This document shows, piece by piece, positions 55,006-64,000 of a stretch of 64,000 nt of DNA; position 1 is the stretch's first letter; every line of letters starts with the position of its first letter. Under the pieces are notes generated by a model, which saw nothing but the letters and a program-made list of their open reading frames with translations, was not told where the DNA came from and made no database searches. The position numbers and the translations under genes are program-made. The DNA comes from Mycobacterium sp. (GTDB taxonomy: Bacteria; Actinomycetota; Actinomycetes; Mycobacteriales; Mycobacteriaceae): the NCBI RefSeq assembly GCF_025965855.1, contig NZ_JAOPWB010000188.1:1-64000 (forward strand), in the 5' to 3' direction.

Positions 55006-55485
55006 GTGTCGTTGAGCGCAAACATCATCGGGATGCACTACCGCTATCCCGACTACTACGTGGTGGAGCGGGAGAAGATCCGCGAGCACGCGGTAGCGGT
55101 CCAAAACGACGACACTTCGTTCTTCAAGGAGGACGCGGCCGCCGAACTCGGCTACAAGGGGCTGCTGGCCCCGCTGACTTTCATCTGCGTGTTCGGCTAC
55201 AAGGCCCAGTCGGCGTTCTTCCAACAGGCCAACATCGCGGTGGACGACGCGCAGATCGTCCAGGTCGATCAGGTGCTGAAGTTCTCGAAGCCGATCGTGG
55301 CTGGCGACAAGCTTTACTGCGATGTGTACGTGGATTCGGTGCGCGAGTCGCACGGCACCCAGATCATCGTGACCAAGAACATCATCACCGACGATGCCGG
55401 TGACGTTGTGCAGGAGACCTACACGACCTTAGCGGGCCGTGCCGGTGACGATGGAGAAAAAGGATTTTCTAATGCCACTGCGTGA
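55006..55485 (+). CDS. hadA: Mycolate FAS-II 3-hydroxyacyl-ACP dehydratase subunit HadA
   Basis: This 159-aa hot-dog-fold subunit pairs with HadB and dehydrates 3-hydroxyacyl-ACP in mycolic-acid elongation. It lacks the catalytic Asp/His of HadB and provides the substrate channel. Cys61 in TFICVFGYK is kept, the residue that isoxyl and thiacetazone modify. GTG 55006 is the start, after AGGTAGG. It overlaps hadB by 14 nt. Confidence 0.95.
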   Translation: MSLSANIIGMHYRYPDYYVVEREKIREHAVAVQNDDTSFFKEDAAAELGYKGLLAPLTFICVFGYKAQSAFFQQANIAVDDAQIVQVDQVLKFSKPIVAGDKLYCDVYVDSVRESHGTQIIVTKNIITDDAGDVVQETYTTLAGRAGDDGEKGFSNATA

Positions 55486-55900
55486 GTTCAGTTCGGTCAA
55501 CGTGGGCGACCGGCTGCCGGAGAGGATCTACCCGCTGACCCGCCAAGATTTGGTGAACTACGCGGGGGTCTCCGGCGACTTGAACCCAATCCACTGGGAC
55601 GACGAGATCGCCAAGGTGGTCGGGCTGGACACCGCGATCGCCCACGGCATGCTGACCATGGGGCTGGGCGGCGGCTACGTCACCTCGTGGGTCGGCGACC
55701 CCGGTGCGGTCACCGAGTACAACGTGCGGTTCACCGCCGTGGTGCCGGTTCCCAACGACGGCAAGGGCGCCGAGCTGGTCTTCAACGGCCGGGTGAAATC
55801 GTTGGATCCGGACAGCAAATCGGTGACCATCGCGCTCACGGCCACCGCCGGCGGCAAAAAGATCTTCGGCCGGGCCACCGCGTCGGCGAAACTCGCATAA
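55472..55900 (+). CDS. hadB: Mycolate FAS-II 3-hydroxyacyl-ACP dehydratase catalytic subunit HadB
   Basis: This 142-aa catalytic subunit of HadAB and HadBC has the hydratase-2 motif YAGVSGDLNPIHWDDEIAK with the catalytic Asp36 and His41, then IAHGMLTMGLGGGYV. The ATG overlaps the end of hadA and sits just behind AAAAAGGA, and hadC starts 3 nt after its stop. Essential in mycobacteria. Confidence 0.96.
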   Translation: MPLREFSSVNVGDRLPERIYPLTRQDLVNYAGVSGDLNPIHWDDEIAKVVGLDTAIAHGMLTMGLGGGYVTSWVGDPGAVTEYNVRFTAVVPVPNDGKGAELVFNGRVKSLDPDSKSVTIALTATAGGKKIFGRATASAKLA

Positions 55901-55903
55901 ACG

Positions 55904-56404
55904 ATGGCGCTCAATACCGACATCAGCGGAATGAGCTGGCAGTATCCCGACTATTTCGAAGTGGGCCGTGAGCAAGTTCGTGGATTCGCACGAGCGATCA
56001 AGTGCGACGATCCCGCCTGCTTCGACGAGGCAGCGGCCGCCGGACTGGGCTACGACACCATCATTGCACCATTAACTTTTGTGTCGATCTTCGCGAAGAT
56101 CATCCAGGACGATTTCTTCCGGAATGTTGACGTGGGCATGGAGACCATGCAGATCGTCCAGGTCGACCAGAAGTTCGTCTACCACAAACCGGTGTTTGTC
56201 GGCGACAAACTCTTCGGCCGTATGGAAATCCGATCGGTGAACGAGCGTTTCGGCGCCGACATCGTCGTCACCGAGAACACCTGCACCAATCAGCATGGCG
56301 AGCTGCTCCTGGTCGCCTACACCACCCTGATGGGACACGAGGGTGACGACTCCGTCCAGCTCAGATGGGACAAGGAATCCGGGCAGGTCGTCAGAACCAC
56401 GTAA
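55904..56404 (+). CDS. hadC: Mycolate FAS-II 3-hydroxyacyl-ACP dehydratase subunit HadC
   Basis: This 166-aa paralogue of HadA pairs with HadB for late elongation cycles, giving longer meromycolates. It has the same fold marks (DDPACFDEAAAAGLGYDTIIAPLTFVSIF, and QIVQVDQKFVYHKPVFVGDKL) and no own Asp/His dyad. It starts 3 nt after hadB. Together with mmaA4, mmaA3 and mmaA2 downstream this makes the region a mycolate locus. Confidence 0.95.
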   Translation: MALNTDISGMSWQYPDYFEVGREQVRGFARAIKCDDPACFDEAAAAGLGYDTIIAPLTFVSIFAKIIQDDFFRNVDVGMETMQIVQVDQKFVYHKPVFVGDKLFGRMEIRSVNERFGADIVVTENTCTNQHGELLLVAYTTLMGHEGDDSVQLRWDKESGQVVRTT

Positions 56405-56547
56405 TTAGTTGTTGGCACTGCGCCGATGTACACTCGGACCTCGGGGTTTTCCCAGCATCAGCGCGCTTTCCGGGATTCGAGTAATCGGGGAGCGCGCGTG
56501 TCATGTAAGCCCCGGCAGGTAAGCGCAGGTTGGCCTGCCAACCGCGA

Positions 56548-56620
<73 letters not shown>

Positions 56621-56712
56621 CTGACGGCGAGGCCGTGCCATGGTGGACACTGGAAGAAGTGCACCATCACGCGGGACGGCTCGCGGGATACTAGCAAACA
56701 AAGGAGCATGCG

Positions 56713-57189
56713 GTGAGCGACGAGGGCGACGCTGCCAACGACGCCGCCCGCGACGGCGGCGACACTGAGGAAAGCCGCGGGAGCGGCGGTCGGACGGCCG
56801 TGGTGACAAAGCCTGCGACGCGCCCGCAACGGCCGACCGGCAAGCGGACGCGGCAACGCGTGGCCGAGGCCGACGACGACATCGACGTGGAGTCGCCGGA
56901 CGAGGTCGAGGTCGCCAAGGAGGAGAAGGCCAAGAAGGGCCGGACTGCCAAGAAGGCCAGGACCTCTGGGAAGCCGCGGAAGCCCGGTGATCGATCGGCC
57001 AATCCGTTCGTGTTCGTCTACAACTACCTCAAGCAGGTCGTTGCGGAGATGCGGAAGGTGATCTGGCCCAACCGCAGGCAGATGCTCACCTACACCTCCG
57101 TGGTGCTGGCGTTTCTGGCCTTCATGGTGGCGCTGGTCGGTCTGGCGGATCTCGGCCTGGCCAAGCTGGTGCTGCTGGTGTTCGGCTGA
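56713..57189 (+). CDS. secE: Preprotein translocase subunit SecE
   Basis: This 158-aa protein has the conserved SecE core at the C-terminus: [43 protein letters not shown], with one transmembrane helix that clamps SecY. The N-terminal 95 residues are a long charged Ala/Lys/Glu/Asp/Arg extension, much longer than the about 20 residues of most SecE. GTG 56713 has AAGGAGC upstream. Directly precedes nusG. Confidence 0.95.
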   Translation: MSDEGDAANDAARDGGDTEESRGSGGRTAVVTKPATRPQRPTGKRTRQRVAEADDDIDVESPDEVEVAKEEKAKKGRTAKKARTSGKPRKPGDRSANPFVFVYNYLKQVVAEMRKVIWPNRRQMLTYTSVVLAFLAFMVALVGLADLGLAKLVLLVFG

Positions 57190-57202
57190 GCTTTGAGAAT
57201 GA

Positions 57203-58015
<813 letters not shown>

Positions 58016-58038
58016 TCAGGAAGGAACCGCAACATCTC

Positions 58039-58467
58039 ATGGCCCCGAAGAAGAAAGTCGCCGGGCTGATCAAGCTGCAGATCCAGGCCGGGTTGGCCAA
58101 CCCGGCTCCGCCGGTCGGGCCCGCGCTCGGCCAGCACGGCGTCAACATCATGGAGTTCTGCAAGGCGTACAACGCCGCGACAGAAAACCAGCGCGGCAAC
58201 GTCATCCCGGTGGAGATCACGGTCTACGAGGACCGCAGCTTCACCTTCGCGCTCAAGACACCGCCCGCCGCCAGGCTGCTGCTCAAGGCGGCGGGCGTGG
58301 CCAAGGGCTCCGCGGAGCCGCACAAGACCAAGGTGGCCAAGGTCAGCTGGGATCAGGTCCGCGAGATCGCCGAGACCAAGAAGGCCGACCTCAACGCCAA
58401 CGACATCGACGCCGGCGCCAAGATCATCGCCGGGACCGCCCGGTCGATGGGCATCACCGTCGAATAA
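58039..58467 (+). CDS. rplK: Ribosomal protein uL11
   Basis: This 142-aa protein has the L11 N-terminal domain ([37 protein letters not shown]) that binds EF-G and thiopeptides, and a C-terminal RNA-binding domain ([42 protein letters not shown]). Part of the GTPase centre. ATG has AGGAAGGAACC before it. Precedes rplA by 71 bp. Confidence 0.97.
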   Translation: MAPKKKVAGLIKLQIQAGLANPAPPVGPALGQHGVNIMEFCKAYNAATENQRGNVIPVEITVYEDRSFTFALKTPPAARLLLKAAGVAKGSAEPHKTKVAKVSWDQVREIAETKKADLNANDIDAGAKIIAGTARSMGITVE

Positions 58468-58476
58468 CGAAGAACC

Positions 58477-58513
58477 CGTGGGAGGGCCAGCTTCGGCCCG
58501 CTTGGTAACCACG
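58477..58513 (+). promoter_or_regulatory. Hairpin in the rplK-rplA gap, possible L1 autoregulatory site
   Basis: CGTGG (58477-58481) can pair with CCACG (58509-58513), and inside it GGGCC (58484-58488) pairs with GGCCC (58495-58499) around a 6-nt loop, leaving internal unpaired bases. Two short helices with an internal loop just upstream of rplA look like the mRNA mimic of the rRNA site bound by L1, which represses its own operon in many bacteria. Confidence 0.45.
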
Positions 58514-58538
58514 ACCCAACATCAGATTGGATGAATCA

Positions 58539-59246
58539 ATGAGCAAGAACAGCAAGGCATTCCGCGCGGCCGTCGAGAAGGTGGACCGCAACAGCCTCTA
58601 CACCCCGCTGCAGGCGGCCAAGCTCGCCAAGGAAACCTCGTCGACCAAGCAGGACGCGACCGTCGAGGTGGCGATCCGGCTCGGCGTCGACCCACGCAAG
58701 GCCGACCAGATGGTCCGCGGCACCGTCAACCTGCCGCACGGCACCGGTAAGACGGCCCGCGTCGCGGTGTTCGCCGTCGGCGACAAGGCCGAGCAGGCGC
58801 AGGCCGCCGGCGCCGATATTGTCGGCAGCGACGACCTGATCGAGAAGATCCAGGGCGGGTTCTTGGACTTCGACGCCGCGATCGCCACCCCCGACCAGAT
58901 GGCCAAGGTCGGGCGCATCGCGCGGATCCTGGGTCCGCGCGGGCTGATGCCGAACCCCAAGACCGGCACCGTCACCCCCGACGTCGCCAAGGCCGTGGCC
59001 GACATCAAGGGCGGCAAGATCAACTTCCGTATCGACAAGCAGGCCAACCTGCACTTCGTGATCGGCAAGGCGTCGTTCGACGAGAAAAACTTGGCGGAGA
59101 ACTACGCCGCGGCGCTCGAGGAGGTGCTGCGGCACAAGCCGTCGTCGTCGAAGGGCCGCTACCTCAAGAAGATCACCGTCTCGACGACGATGGGCCCGGG
59201 CATTCCGGTCGACCCGTCCATCACCCGCAACTTCGCAGAGGCCTGA
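58539..59246 (+). CDS. rplA: Ribosomal protein uL1
   Basis: This 235-aa L1-stalk protein has the signature [23 protein letters not shown] and [22 protein letters not shown] in the two domains. In many bacteria L1 also represses translation of the rplK-rplA message. ATG 58539 matches the family start; four codons earlier a GTG-type frame is possible but not preferred. A strong hairpin follows its stop. Confidence 0.97.
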   Translation: MSKNSKAFRAAVEKVDRNSLYTPLQAAKLAKETSSTKQDATVEVAIRLGVDPRKADQMVRGTVNLPHGTGKTARVAVFAVGDKAEQAQAAGADIVGSDDLIEKIQGGFLDFDAAIATPDQMAKVGRIARILGPRGLMPNPKTGTVTPDVAKAVADIKGGKINFRIDKQANLHFVIGKASFDEKNLAENYAAALEEVLRHKPSSSKGRYLKKITVSTTMGPGIPVDPSITRNFAEA

Positions 59247-59255
59247 TTTTCCTAA

Positions 59256-59315
59256 GCCGAACGTCGACTTGTTGTGCGCATTCGGTCAGAAACGGCCAAC
59301 AAGTCCACGTTCGGC
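59256..59315. terminator. Long inverted repeat between rplA and the sigma factor gene
   Basis: GCCGAACGTcGACTTGTTG (59256-59274) and CAACAAGTcCACGTTCGGC (59297-59315) pair over 18 of 19 positions around a 22-nt loop. It lies between convergent genes and should end transcription of both. The long, not GC-only stem is unusual for a plain terminator and could be a mobile repeat. Confidence 0.75.
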
Positions 59316-59319
59316 GAAG

Positions 59320-60537
59320 TCACCCCCCGCACTCGGCGATGCGCCGGCGCAAGAACTCGCGGCCCGGCTCAGAGCCGTTGGACTCCAACGCCATTCGGTA
59401 CCATGTCACTGCTTCGGCGGCCCGCCCCGCGCGCCGAAGCAGGTCGGCGCGCACCGTCGCGACGAGATTCGAGCGGCCCAGCCGGGGGTCATCCGCCACC
59501 CTGGCCAGGACGGCGAGGCCGGCGTCGGGGCCGTCGCGGAAACCGACCGCCAGCGCGCGGTTGGCGCGCACCACCGGGGAGTCCGTCATCTGCAGCAGCC
59601 GGTCATAGGCCGCGCAGATCGTGACCCAATCCGTTTGCTCCCAGGACGGCGCCGTCGCGTGCAGCGCGGCGATCACCGCCTGCGGCAGGTAGGTGCCCGT
59701 CGATCCCTGGGCCTGCCGCAGCCGGTCCAGGCCGCGGGCGATGCGGCCGCGGTCCCAGCGGCGGCGGTCCTGCTCCTCCAGCGGCACCAACATCCCGTCG
59801 GCATCCACCCGGGTCGCGCGCCGCGAATCGTGCAGCAGCATCAGCGCCGCCAACGCATGCGCCTCCAGCTCGTGGGGCATCAGCCCGCACAGCTCCTGTG
59901 CCAACCGGACCCCTTCGTCGCACAGCTCGTCGCGGATCGCCGACAGTCCGGCGGTCGACCAATAACCCTCCGTGAACACCGAGTAGATGCAGCTGAGCAC
60001 GTGGGGTGTGCGCTCGGGCAACAGCTCGGCGGGCGGCACCCGCAGCGGGATGTTGGCATGCCGGACCTTGTTCTTGGCGCGCGTGATTCGCTGGCCGACG
60101 GCCGCCTCGCTCTGCAGCAGCGCACGGGCGATCTCGCCGACGGTCAACCCGGATACCAACCGCAGCGTGAGCGCCAGCTGGGACTGCCGGTCCAGCGCCG
60201 GGTGCGCGCAGGTGAACATCATCCGCAGCTCGTCATCGAGGACGGGATGCGGGTCGGTGTGATCGGTGCGTGCCCGGATCTGGTCCACCACAGCCCCCAA
60301 TTCCTTTCCGGGACGCACGGATTCGCGGCGCAGCCGATCCCGGGCGCGGTTGCGGGCGACGGTCACCAGCCAACCGCCGGGATTATCCGGCACACCGTCG
60401 CGAGACCAGCTGCGAAGCGCCTCGGCGCAGGCCTCCTGGACGGCGTCCTCGGCGACGGTCAGGTCGCCGGACCACCGCGCGAGCGCGGCGACCGCGGGAC
60501 CCCACTCCCGACGAAAGACGCCGTCCAGGTTGGTCAC
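59320..60537 (-). CDS. ECF42-type extracytoplasmic function sigma factor
   Basis: This 405-aa protein has sigma2 (VAEDAVQEACAEALRSW, GWLVTVARNRARDRLRR) and sigma4 (LALTLRLVSGLTVGEIARALLQSEAAVGQRITRAKNKVRHANIPL) regions in the first 190 residues, and a long C-terminal helical extension typical of ECF42 sigma factors, which are controlled not by an anti-sigma but in association with DGPF/YCII proteins. GTG 60537 starts 11 bp after the stop of such a YCII gene. Confidence 0.88.
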   Translation of the reverse strand: MTNLDGVFRREWGPAVAALARWSGDLTVAEDAVQEACAEALRSWSRDGVPDNPGGWLVTVARNRARDRLRRESVRPGKELGAVVDQIRARTDHTDPHPVLDDELRMMFTCAHPALDRQSQLALTLRLVSGLTVGEIARALLQSEAAVGQRITRAKNKVRHANIPLRVPPAELLPERTPHVLSCIYSVFTEGYWSTAGLSAIRDELCDEGVRLAQELCGLMPHELEAHALAALMLLHDSRRATRVDADGMLVPLEEQDRRRWDRGRIARGLDRLRQAQGSTGTYLPQAVIAALHATAPSWEQTDWVTICAAYDRLLQMTDSPVVRANRALAVGFRDGPDAGLAVLARVADDPRLGRSNLVATVRADLLRRAGRAAEAVTWYRMALESNGSEPGREFLRRRIAECGG

Positions 60538-60547
60538 TCGCGCGACG

Positions 60548-61246
60548 CTACAGCGCCGAAAGGCCCGCCAGTTGCCGTAGCTCGACGGCGCCAGCCGGGA
60601 TCATGGATGCGAGCTTGACGGCCTCGTCGCGATCCGCGGCGCCGAGCAGGTAGATGCCGGTGGCCACCTCGGCTCCCTCCACATACGGTCCGTCGGTGAC
60701 AAGGGCTTCGCCCTCGCGCACCCGCACCGTCGTCGCCGTGGACCGATCGTGCAGTGCGGCGCCGCCGATCACGTGATCGCCCGCGGCGGTCATGAAATCG
60801 CCGTGGCGGGCCGCCACCGCCTCCCACTCCGGCGTGCCGGGTGTGTGCGCGGACGCGGGAGTTTCGAGCAGCAGCGCGAGCCAGTCGTTGCCCGTGGGCT
60901 TGCGCGACGGCTCAAATGAGTGGAACATAGGCCAGATCTCCACGGCGCCGTCCTTGGCCGCCGGGACGTCACGGGCCAAAGCGATTGCCTCGTCGAGGTT
61001 TTCGGCTTCGAACACGTAATAGCCGCCCGCCACTTCGGCGCCTTCGGCGAACGGGCCGTCGGTGATGGTCGGCGCATCCGGGCCGCCGGTGATACGCGCC
61101 GCGGCTGCCGCCGGTAGCAGGGCGTCACCGCCGCGAATCGCCGCGACGGCCTTGGCGTGGAACGCCCCGTAGGCCGCCATCTGGGCCGCCCCCTCTTCGG
61201 GCGTGCGCTGGCGTTCCCTCATGATCAACAAGGCGAAATACTGCAT
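60548..61246 (-). CDS. Double YCII (DGPF) domain protein
   Basis: This 232-aa protein is two fused YCII-type domains. Repeat one has YFALLIM at its start and TITDGPFAEGAEVAGGYYVFEAENLDEAIALA (about 65-96); repeat two has LLLE, then ALVTDGPYVEGAEVATGIYLLGAADRDEAVKLA (about 183-215). The DGPF-type signature occurs twice (DGPF, DGPY). YCII proteins beside ECF42 sigma genes are thought to be the sigma's partners or targets. ATG 61246 with GGAGG eight bases upstream is chosen over GTG 61255. Confidence 0.85.
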   Translation of the reverse strand: MQYFALLIMRERQRTPEEGAAQMAAYGAFHAKAVAAIRGGDALLPAAAAARITGGPDAPTITDGPFAEGAEVAGGYYVFEAENLDEAIALARDVPAAKDGAVEIWPMFHSFEPSRKPTGNDWLALLLETPASAHTPGTPEWEAVAARHGDFMTAAGDHVIGGAALHDRSTATTVRVREGEALVTDGPYVEGAEVATGIYLLGAADRDEAVKLASMIPAGAVELRQLAGLSAL

Positions 61247-61338
61247 GTTCGTCACCTCCGGTAGTGAGCGAAGCCCCGTGCTCCACTCTCTACCTATTCG
61301 ACGAACGGCGCAGCCTCAATCCGACACCGCGATAAAAA

Positions 61339-62235
61339 TCAGGTGACGGCGCCCGGCTTGAGGTAGGTCACCAGGCTGCAGTCCAGCAGCTCATCGGCGA
61401 AGTAGTGCTCGCAGCCGCGCAGGTATTTCATGTACCGCTCGTAGACCTCTTCGGAGGTGACCTCGATGGCCTTGTCCTTGTTGGACTGCAGCGTGTCGCC
61501 CCAGATGCGCAGCGTCTTGATGTAGTGCGGCCGCAGCGAAAGTGGTTCGGGGACAGTGAAACCCGCCTTTTCGCCGTGCTCGACCATCATCTCGGTGGAC
61601 GGCAGGCGACCGCCCGGGAAGATTTCGGTGATGATGAACTTGATAAAGCGCACCGTCTCGAAGGTCAGTTTCTTGCCGCGGGCGGCCATGTTGTAGGGGT
61701 GATAGCTAACGCTGCTTTGAACGGTCATCCGGCCGTCGTCGGGCATGATGTCGAAACATCGCTTGAAGAAGTCGTCATAGTTCTCGTGCCCGAAGTGCTC
61801 GAAGGCCTCGATCGACACGATCCGGTCGACCGGCTCGTTGAAGTCCTCCCAGCCCTGCAGCCGCACCTCATGGGCGCGGTTGGTGGCGAGTTCGCGCAGC
61901 ACCTGCTCGCAGCGGGCGTGCTGGTTCCTGGACAGGGTCAGGCCGATGACGTTGACGTCGTACTTCTCGATGGCGCGCTTCATGGTGGAGCCCCAGCCGC
62001 AGCCGATGTCCAGCAGCGTCATACCAGGCTTGAGATCCAGCTCGTCCAGGTTCAGGTCGACCTTGGCGATCTGGGCTTCCTCGAGCGTGATGTCCGGCGG
62101 CTCGAAGTAGGCGCAGCTGTAGATCCGGCTCGGGTCCTGGAACAAAGCGAAGAAGTCGTCCGAGACGTCGTAATGGGCCTGGATGTCTTCGGAGCGTGTC
62201 CGCGTCTTCGTCGGGCCAGTCGGTTGCTCAGCCAT
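61339..62235 (-). CDS. mmaA4: Hydroxymycolate synthase-type methyltransferase MmaA4
   Basis: This 298-aa class I SAM methyltransferase of the cyclopropane-mycolate family has [29 protein letters not shown] (SAM motifs), then [39 protein letters not shown] and the C-terminal [25 protein letters not shown], nearly identical in pattern to M. tuberculosis MmaA4 (Hma). It adds a methyl and hydroxyl at the distal position of mycolates, giving the precursor of keto and methoxy forms. ATG 62235 follows AGGAGAACAAG. Confidence 0.93.
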   Translation of the reverse strand: MAEQPTGPTKTRTRSEDIQAHYDVSDDFFALFQDPSRIYSCAYFEPPDITLEEAQIAKVDLNLDELDLKPGMTLLDIGCGWGSTMKRAIEKYDVNVIGLTLSRNQHARCEQVLRELATNRAHEVRLQGWEDFNEPVDRIVSIEAFEHFGHENYDDFFKRCFDIMPDDGRMTVQSSVSYHPYNMAARGKKLTFETVRFIKFIITEIFPGGRLPSTEMMVEHGEKAGFTVPEPLSLRPHYIKTLRIWGDTLQSNKDKAIEVTSEEVYERYMKYLRGCEHYFADELLDCSLVTYLKPGAVT

Positions 62236-62322
62236 GCTCGTCTTGTTCTCCTGGAATGAAGTTCACCGCCGGAATCGCAGGTATGCGTCGTGGCGTTATC
62301 TGACGTGCAAGGATACCGAAGT

Positions 62323-63204
62323 TCACTTCTCCAGCGTGAACTGGTTGCAGTCGATGTAGCCGGTCCTGAATCCCTTGGCGCAACCAGTCAGATACTTCAT
62401 GTACCGCTCGTACATCTCTTCGGACTGAAGCGCGACGGCCTCGTCCTTGCGCGCCTCCAGGGCCTCGGCCCAGAAATCAAGGGTCCTGGCGAAGTCCAGC
62501 TGCAGCGACTGAACATGGGTCACTTTGAATCCGACCTTCGCCGAGTGTTCCTCGACCTTCTCGATCATCGGCAGTCGACCGCCCGGGAAAATCTCGGTCA
62601 CGATGAACCTGATGAACTTGGCCAACTCCATCGTCACAGGTATTCCGCGCTCCATGAGCTGCTTTCCATGCAACCCCGTGATCGCGTGCAGCAGCATCAC
62701 CCCGTCGTCGGGCAAGGCTTCGTAGGCGAACTTGAAGAAATCGTCGTAGCGGTGGAAGCCGAAGTGCTCCAACGCCTCAATGGTGACGATGCGGTCCACC
62801 GGGCCGCTGAACTCGGCCCAGTCACGCAGCAGGACCCGGCGTGAGCGGCCGCTGTCGACCTCGTCGAGCACCTGCTGGCAGTAGGCGTGCTGGTTCTTCG
62901 ACAGGGTCAGTCCGACGACGTTGACGTCGTACTTCTCGACGGCCCGCTTCATCACCGAGCCCCAGCCGCAGCCGACGTCGAGCAGGGTCATCCCGGGCTG
63001 AAGCCCTAGCTTGTCCAGCGTCAGGTCAATCTTGGCGATCTGCGCCTCGTGCAGGGTCATGCCTTCGCGTGGGAAGTAGGCGCAGCTGTAGGTGCGGGTG
63101 GGATCCACGAACAATGCGAAGAATTCGTTCGACAGGTCGTAATGCGCCTGGACATCGTCGCGATTGGATCGCAAGCGGGCGGAGACCGTTGCTTTGTTAG
63201 ACAT
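62323..63204 (-). CDS. mmaA3: Mycolate methyltransferase, MmaA3-like
   Basis: This 293-aa paralogue has QAHYDLSNEFFALFVDPTRTYSCAYF, LLDVGCGWGSVMKRAVEKYDVNVVGLTLSKNQHAYCQQVLDEVD and YLTGCAKGFRTGYIDCNQFTLEK. It resembles M. tuberculosis MmaA3, which O-methylates hydroxymycolate to methoxymycolate. ATG 63204 follows GGGAGGAAAC. In M. tuberculosis the order mmaA4-mmaA3-mmaA2 is the same. Exact substrate should be tested, since mycolate types differ between mycobacteria. Confidence 0.85.
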   Translation of the reverse strand: MSNKATVSARLRSNRDDVQAHYDLSNEFFALFVDPTRTYSCAYFPREGMTLHEAQIAKIDLTLDKLGLQPGMTLLDVGCGWGSVMKRAVEKYDVNVVGLTLSKNQHAYCQQVLDEVDSGRSRRVLLRDWAEFSGPVDRIVTIEALEHFGFHRYDDFFKFAYEALPDDGVMLLHAITGLHGKQLMERGIPVTMELAKFIRFIVTEIFPGGRLPMIEKVEEHSAKVGFKVTHVQSLQLDFARTLDFWAEALEARKDEAVALQSEEMYERYMKYLTGCAKGFRTGYIDCNQFTLEK

Positions 63205-63358
63205 GTTTCCTCCCATGCTGGCACCTCGGTCTAGATGCCATCCCCCGGCACCCTACACGCGGCATTGAATATCCCCCGTATTTGAGGTCGCGAGAACCGG
63301 GATTTTCCGATCGTATGTCCCCAGATACGATCGAGATATCAGTCTTACTCGCGAACCA

Positions 63359-64000
63359 CTACTTCTCCAGAGTGAACTGGTTCACGTCTATGTAACCGAC
63401 GCGGAAGGCGTTGGCGCAACCGGTCAAGTACTTCATGTACCGCTCGTAGATCTCGTCGGACTGGATCGCGATGGCCTCGTCCCGGTGCGCTCGCAGGGCC
63501 TGCGCCCACAGGTCGAGCGTCCTCGCGTAATGCGGCTGCAGCGACTGCCGGCGAGTCAACGTGAAACCCGACTTCGCAGACCGTTCCTGCACCATCTCGA
63601 TCGACGGCAGCCGGCCGCCCGGGAAGATCTCGGTGACGATGAACTTGATGAAGCGGGCCATCTCGAACGTCAGCGGTATGCCGCGCTCGACGCACTGCGG
63701 TCCGGTGAGCCCGGTGATCGTGTGCAGCAGCATCACGCCTGCGTCGGGCGGGCCGGGAAGGATTCGGTGGGCGAGCTGGAAGAAGTCGTCGTACCGATCG
63801 TGGCCGAAGTGCTCAAACGCGCCGATCGACACGATGCGGTCGACGGGCTCGTCGAACTGTTCCCAGCCGGCCAGCAATACGCGCTTGCCGCGCGCGCTCT
63901 CCATCTCGTCGAACGACTTCTGCACGTGAGCGGCCTGGTTCTTCGATAACGTCAGGCCGACGACGTTGACGTCGTACTTCTCGATCGCCCGCCGCATGGT
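63359..64000 (-). CDS. mmaA2: Mycolate methyltransferase, MmaA2-like (N-terminus outside the window)
   Basis: The C-terminal 213 residues of a third family member are seen: [78 protein letters not shown] and YLTGCANAFRVGYIDVNQFTLEK. It matches MmaA2 (distal cis-cyclopropane/mycolate modification) better than MmaA1 or CmaA2. The 5' part, with the SAM motif, continues past the right edge. 154 bp separate it from mmaA3. Confidence 0.85.
   Translation of the reverse strand, partial: TMRRAIEKYDVNVVGLTLSKNQAAHVQKSFDEMESARGKRVLLAGWEQFDEPVDRIVSIGAFEHFGHDRYDDFFQLAHRILPGPPDAGVMLLHTITGLTGPQCVERGIPLTFEMARFIKFIVTEIFPGGRLPSIEMVQERSAKSGFTLTRRQSLQPHYARTLDLWAQALRAHRDEAIAIQSDEIYERYMKYLTGCANAFRVGYIDVNQFTLEK

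Overview
The window is chromosomal DNA of a slow-growing, non-tuberculous Mycobacterium. It is GC-rich and carries mycolate-modification methyltransferases (mmaA4/mmaA3/mmaA2), the mycolate dehydratase genes hadABC and an LpqN-type lipoprotein. The gene order from galTK through recDBC, echA3, tRNA-Thr, tRNA-Met, rpmG, hadABC, tRNA-Trp, secE, nusG, rplK, rplA and mmaA4 is the order I recall for the M. tuberculosis Rv0618-Rv0644c segment. The species cannot be named from sequence alone.

Layout. 1-761 is a scar: a hairpin, a ladder of four direct repeats typical of an IS21-family end, a frameshifted and truncated ThiF/cyclodehydratase-like gene, and the 3' half of a tRNA-Tyr gene (anticodon GCA instead of GTA) that looks like an attachment-site remnant. 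766-8011 (minus strand) is a seven-gene operon in which every gene overlaps the next: a 265-aa protein that I read as an HK97-fold, encapsulin-like shell, a polyprenyl diphosphate synthase, two unknown small helical proteins, a CrtC/AttH-type lipocalin, an SCP2-like lipid carrier, and a 1043-aa FAD oxidoreductase of the hydroxysqualene dehydroxylase/carotenoid desaturase type. The oxidoreductase has a 310-residue disordered tail with two copies of a DYxQQLxxYLQxWRQ motif. Directly upstream lies a 1453-aa ATPase/TPR/GAF/class III nucleotide cyclase. This looks like a compartmentalised isoprenoid pathway and is the main discovery candidate.

12.5-28 kb is accessory mycobacterial sequence: a non-canonical Nramp transporter behind an iron-box-like palindrome, a lipoprotein, an amidase, an acyl-CoA dehydrogenase/TetR divergent pair with two operators, a P450, an MFS permease, a NYN-LOTUS RNase-like protein, a hydrolase pseudogene, a WS/DGAT homologue without its catalytic motif, two secreted proteins and a FUSC membrane protein.

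28-40.6 kb holds galT-galK, a Mut7-C protein preceded by a coupled 22-codon ORF, an F420-type oxidoreductase, an LpqN lipoprotein, a GH92 alpha-mannosidase, a large kinase-like/flippase-like membrane protein, tandem methyltransferases and a TVP38 membrane protein. 40.7-49 kb is recD-recB-recC, overlapping. 49-54.5 kb contains a nitroreductase, a truncated methyltransferase fused in frame upstream of cynS, a patatin, echA3, a membrane-anchored unknown, a metallo-beta-lactamase hydrolase and a VapB-like antitoxin. 54.5-59.3 kb is the tRNA/ribosomal/hadABC/secE-nusG/rplKA core. 59.3-61.3 kb is an ECF42-type sigma factor with a double-YCII partner, and the end is the mmaA cluster, with mmaA2 cut by the window edge.
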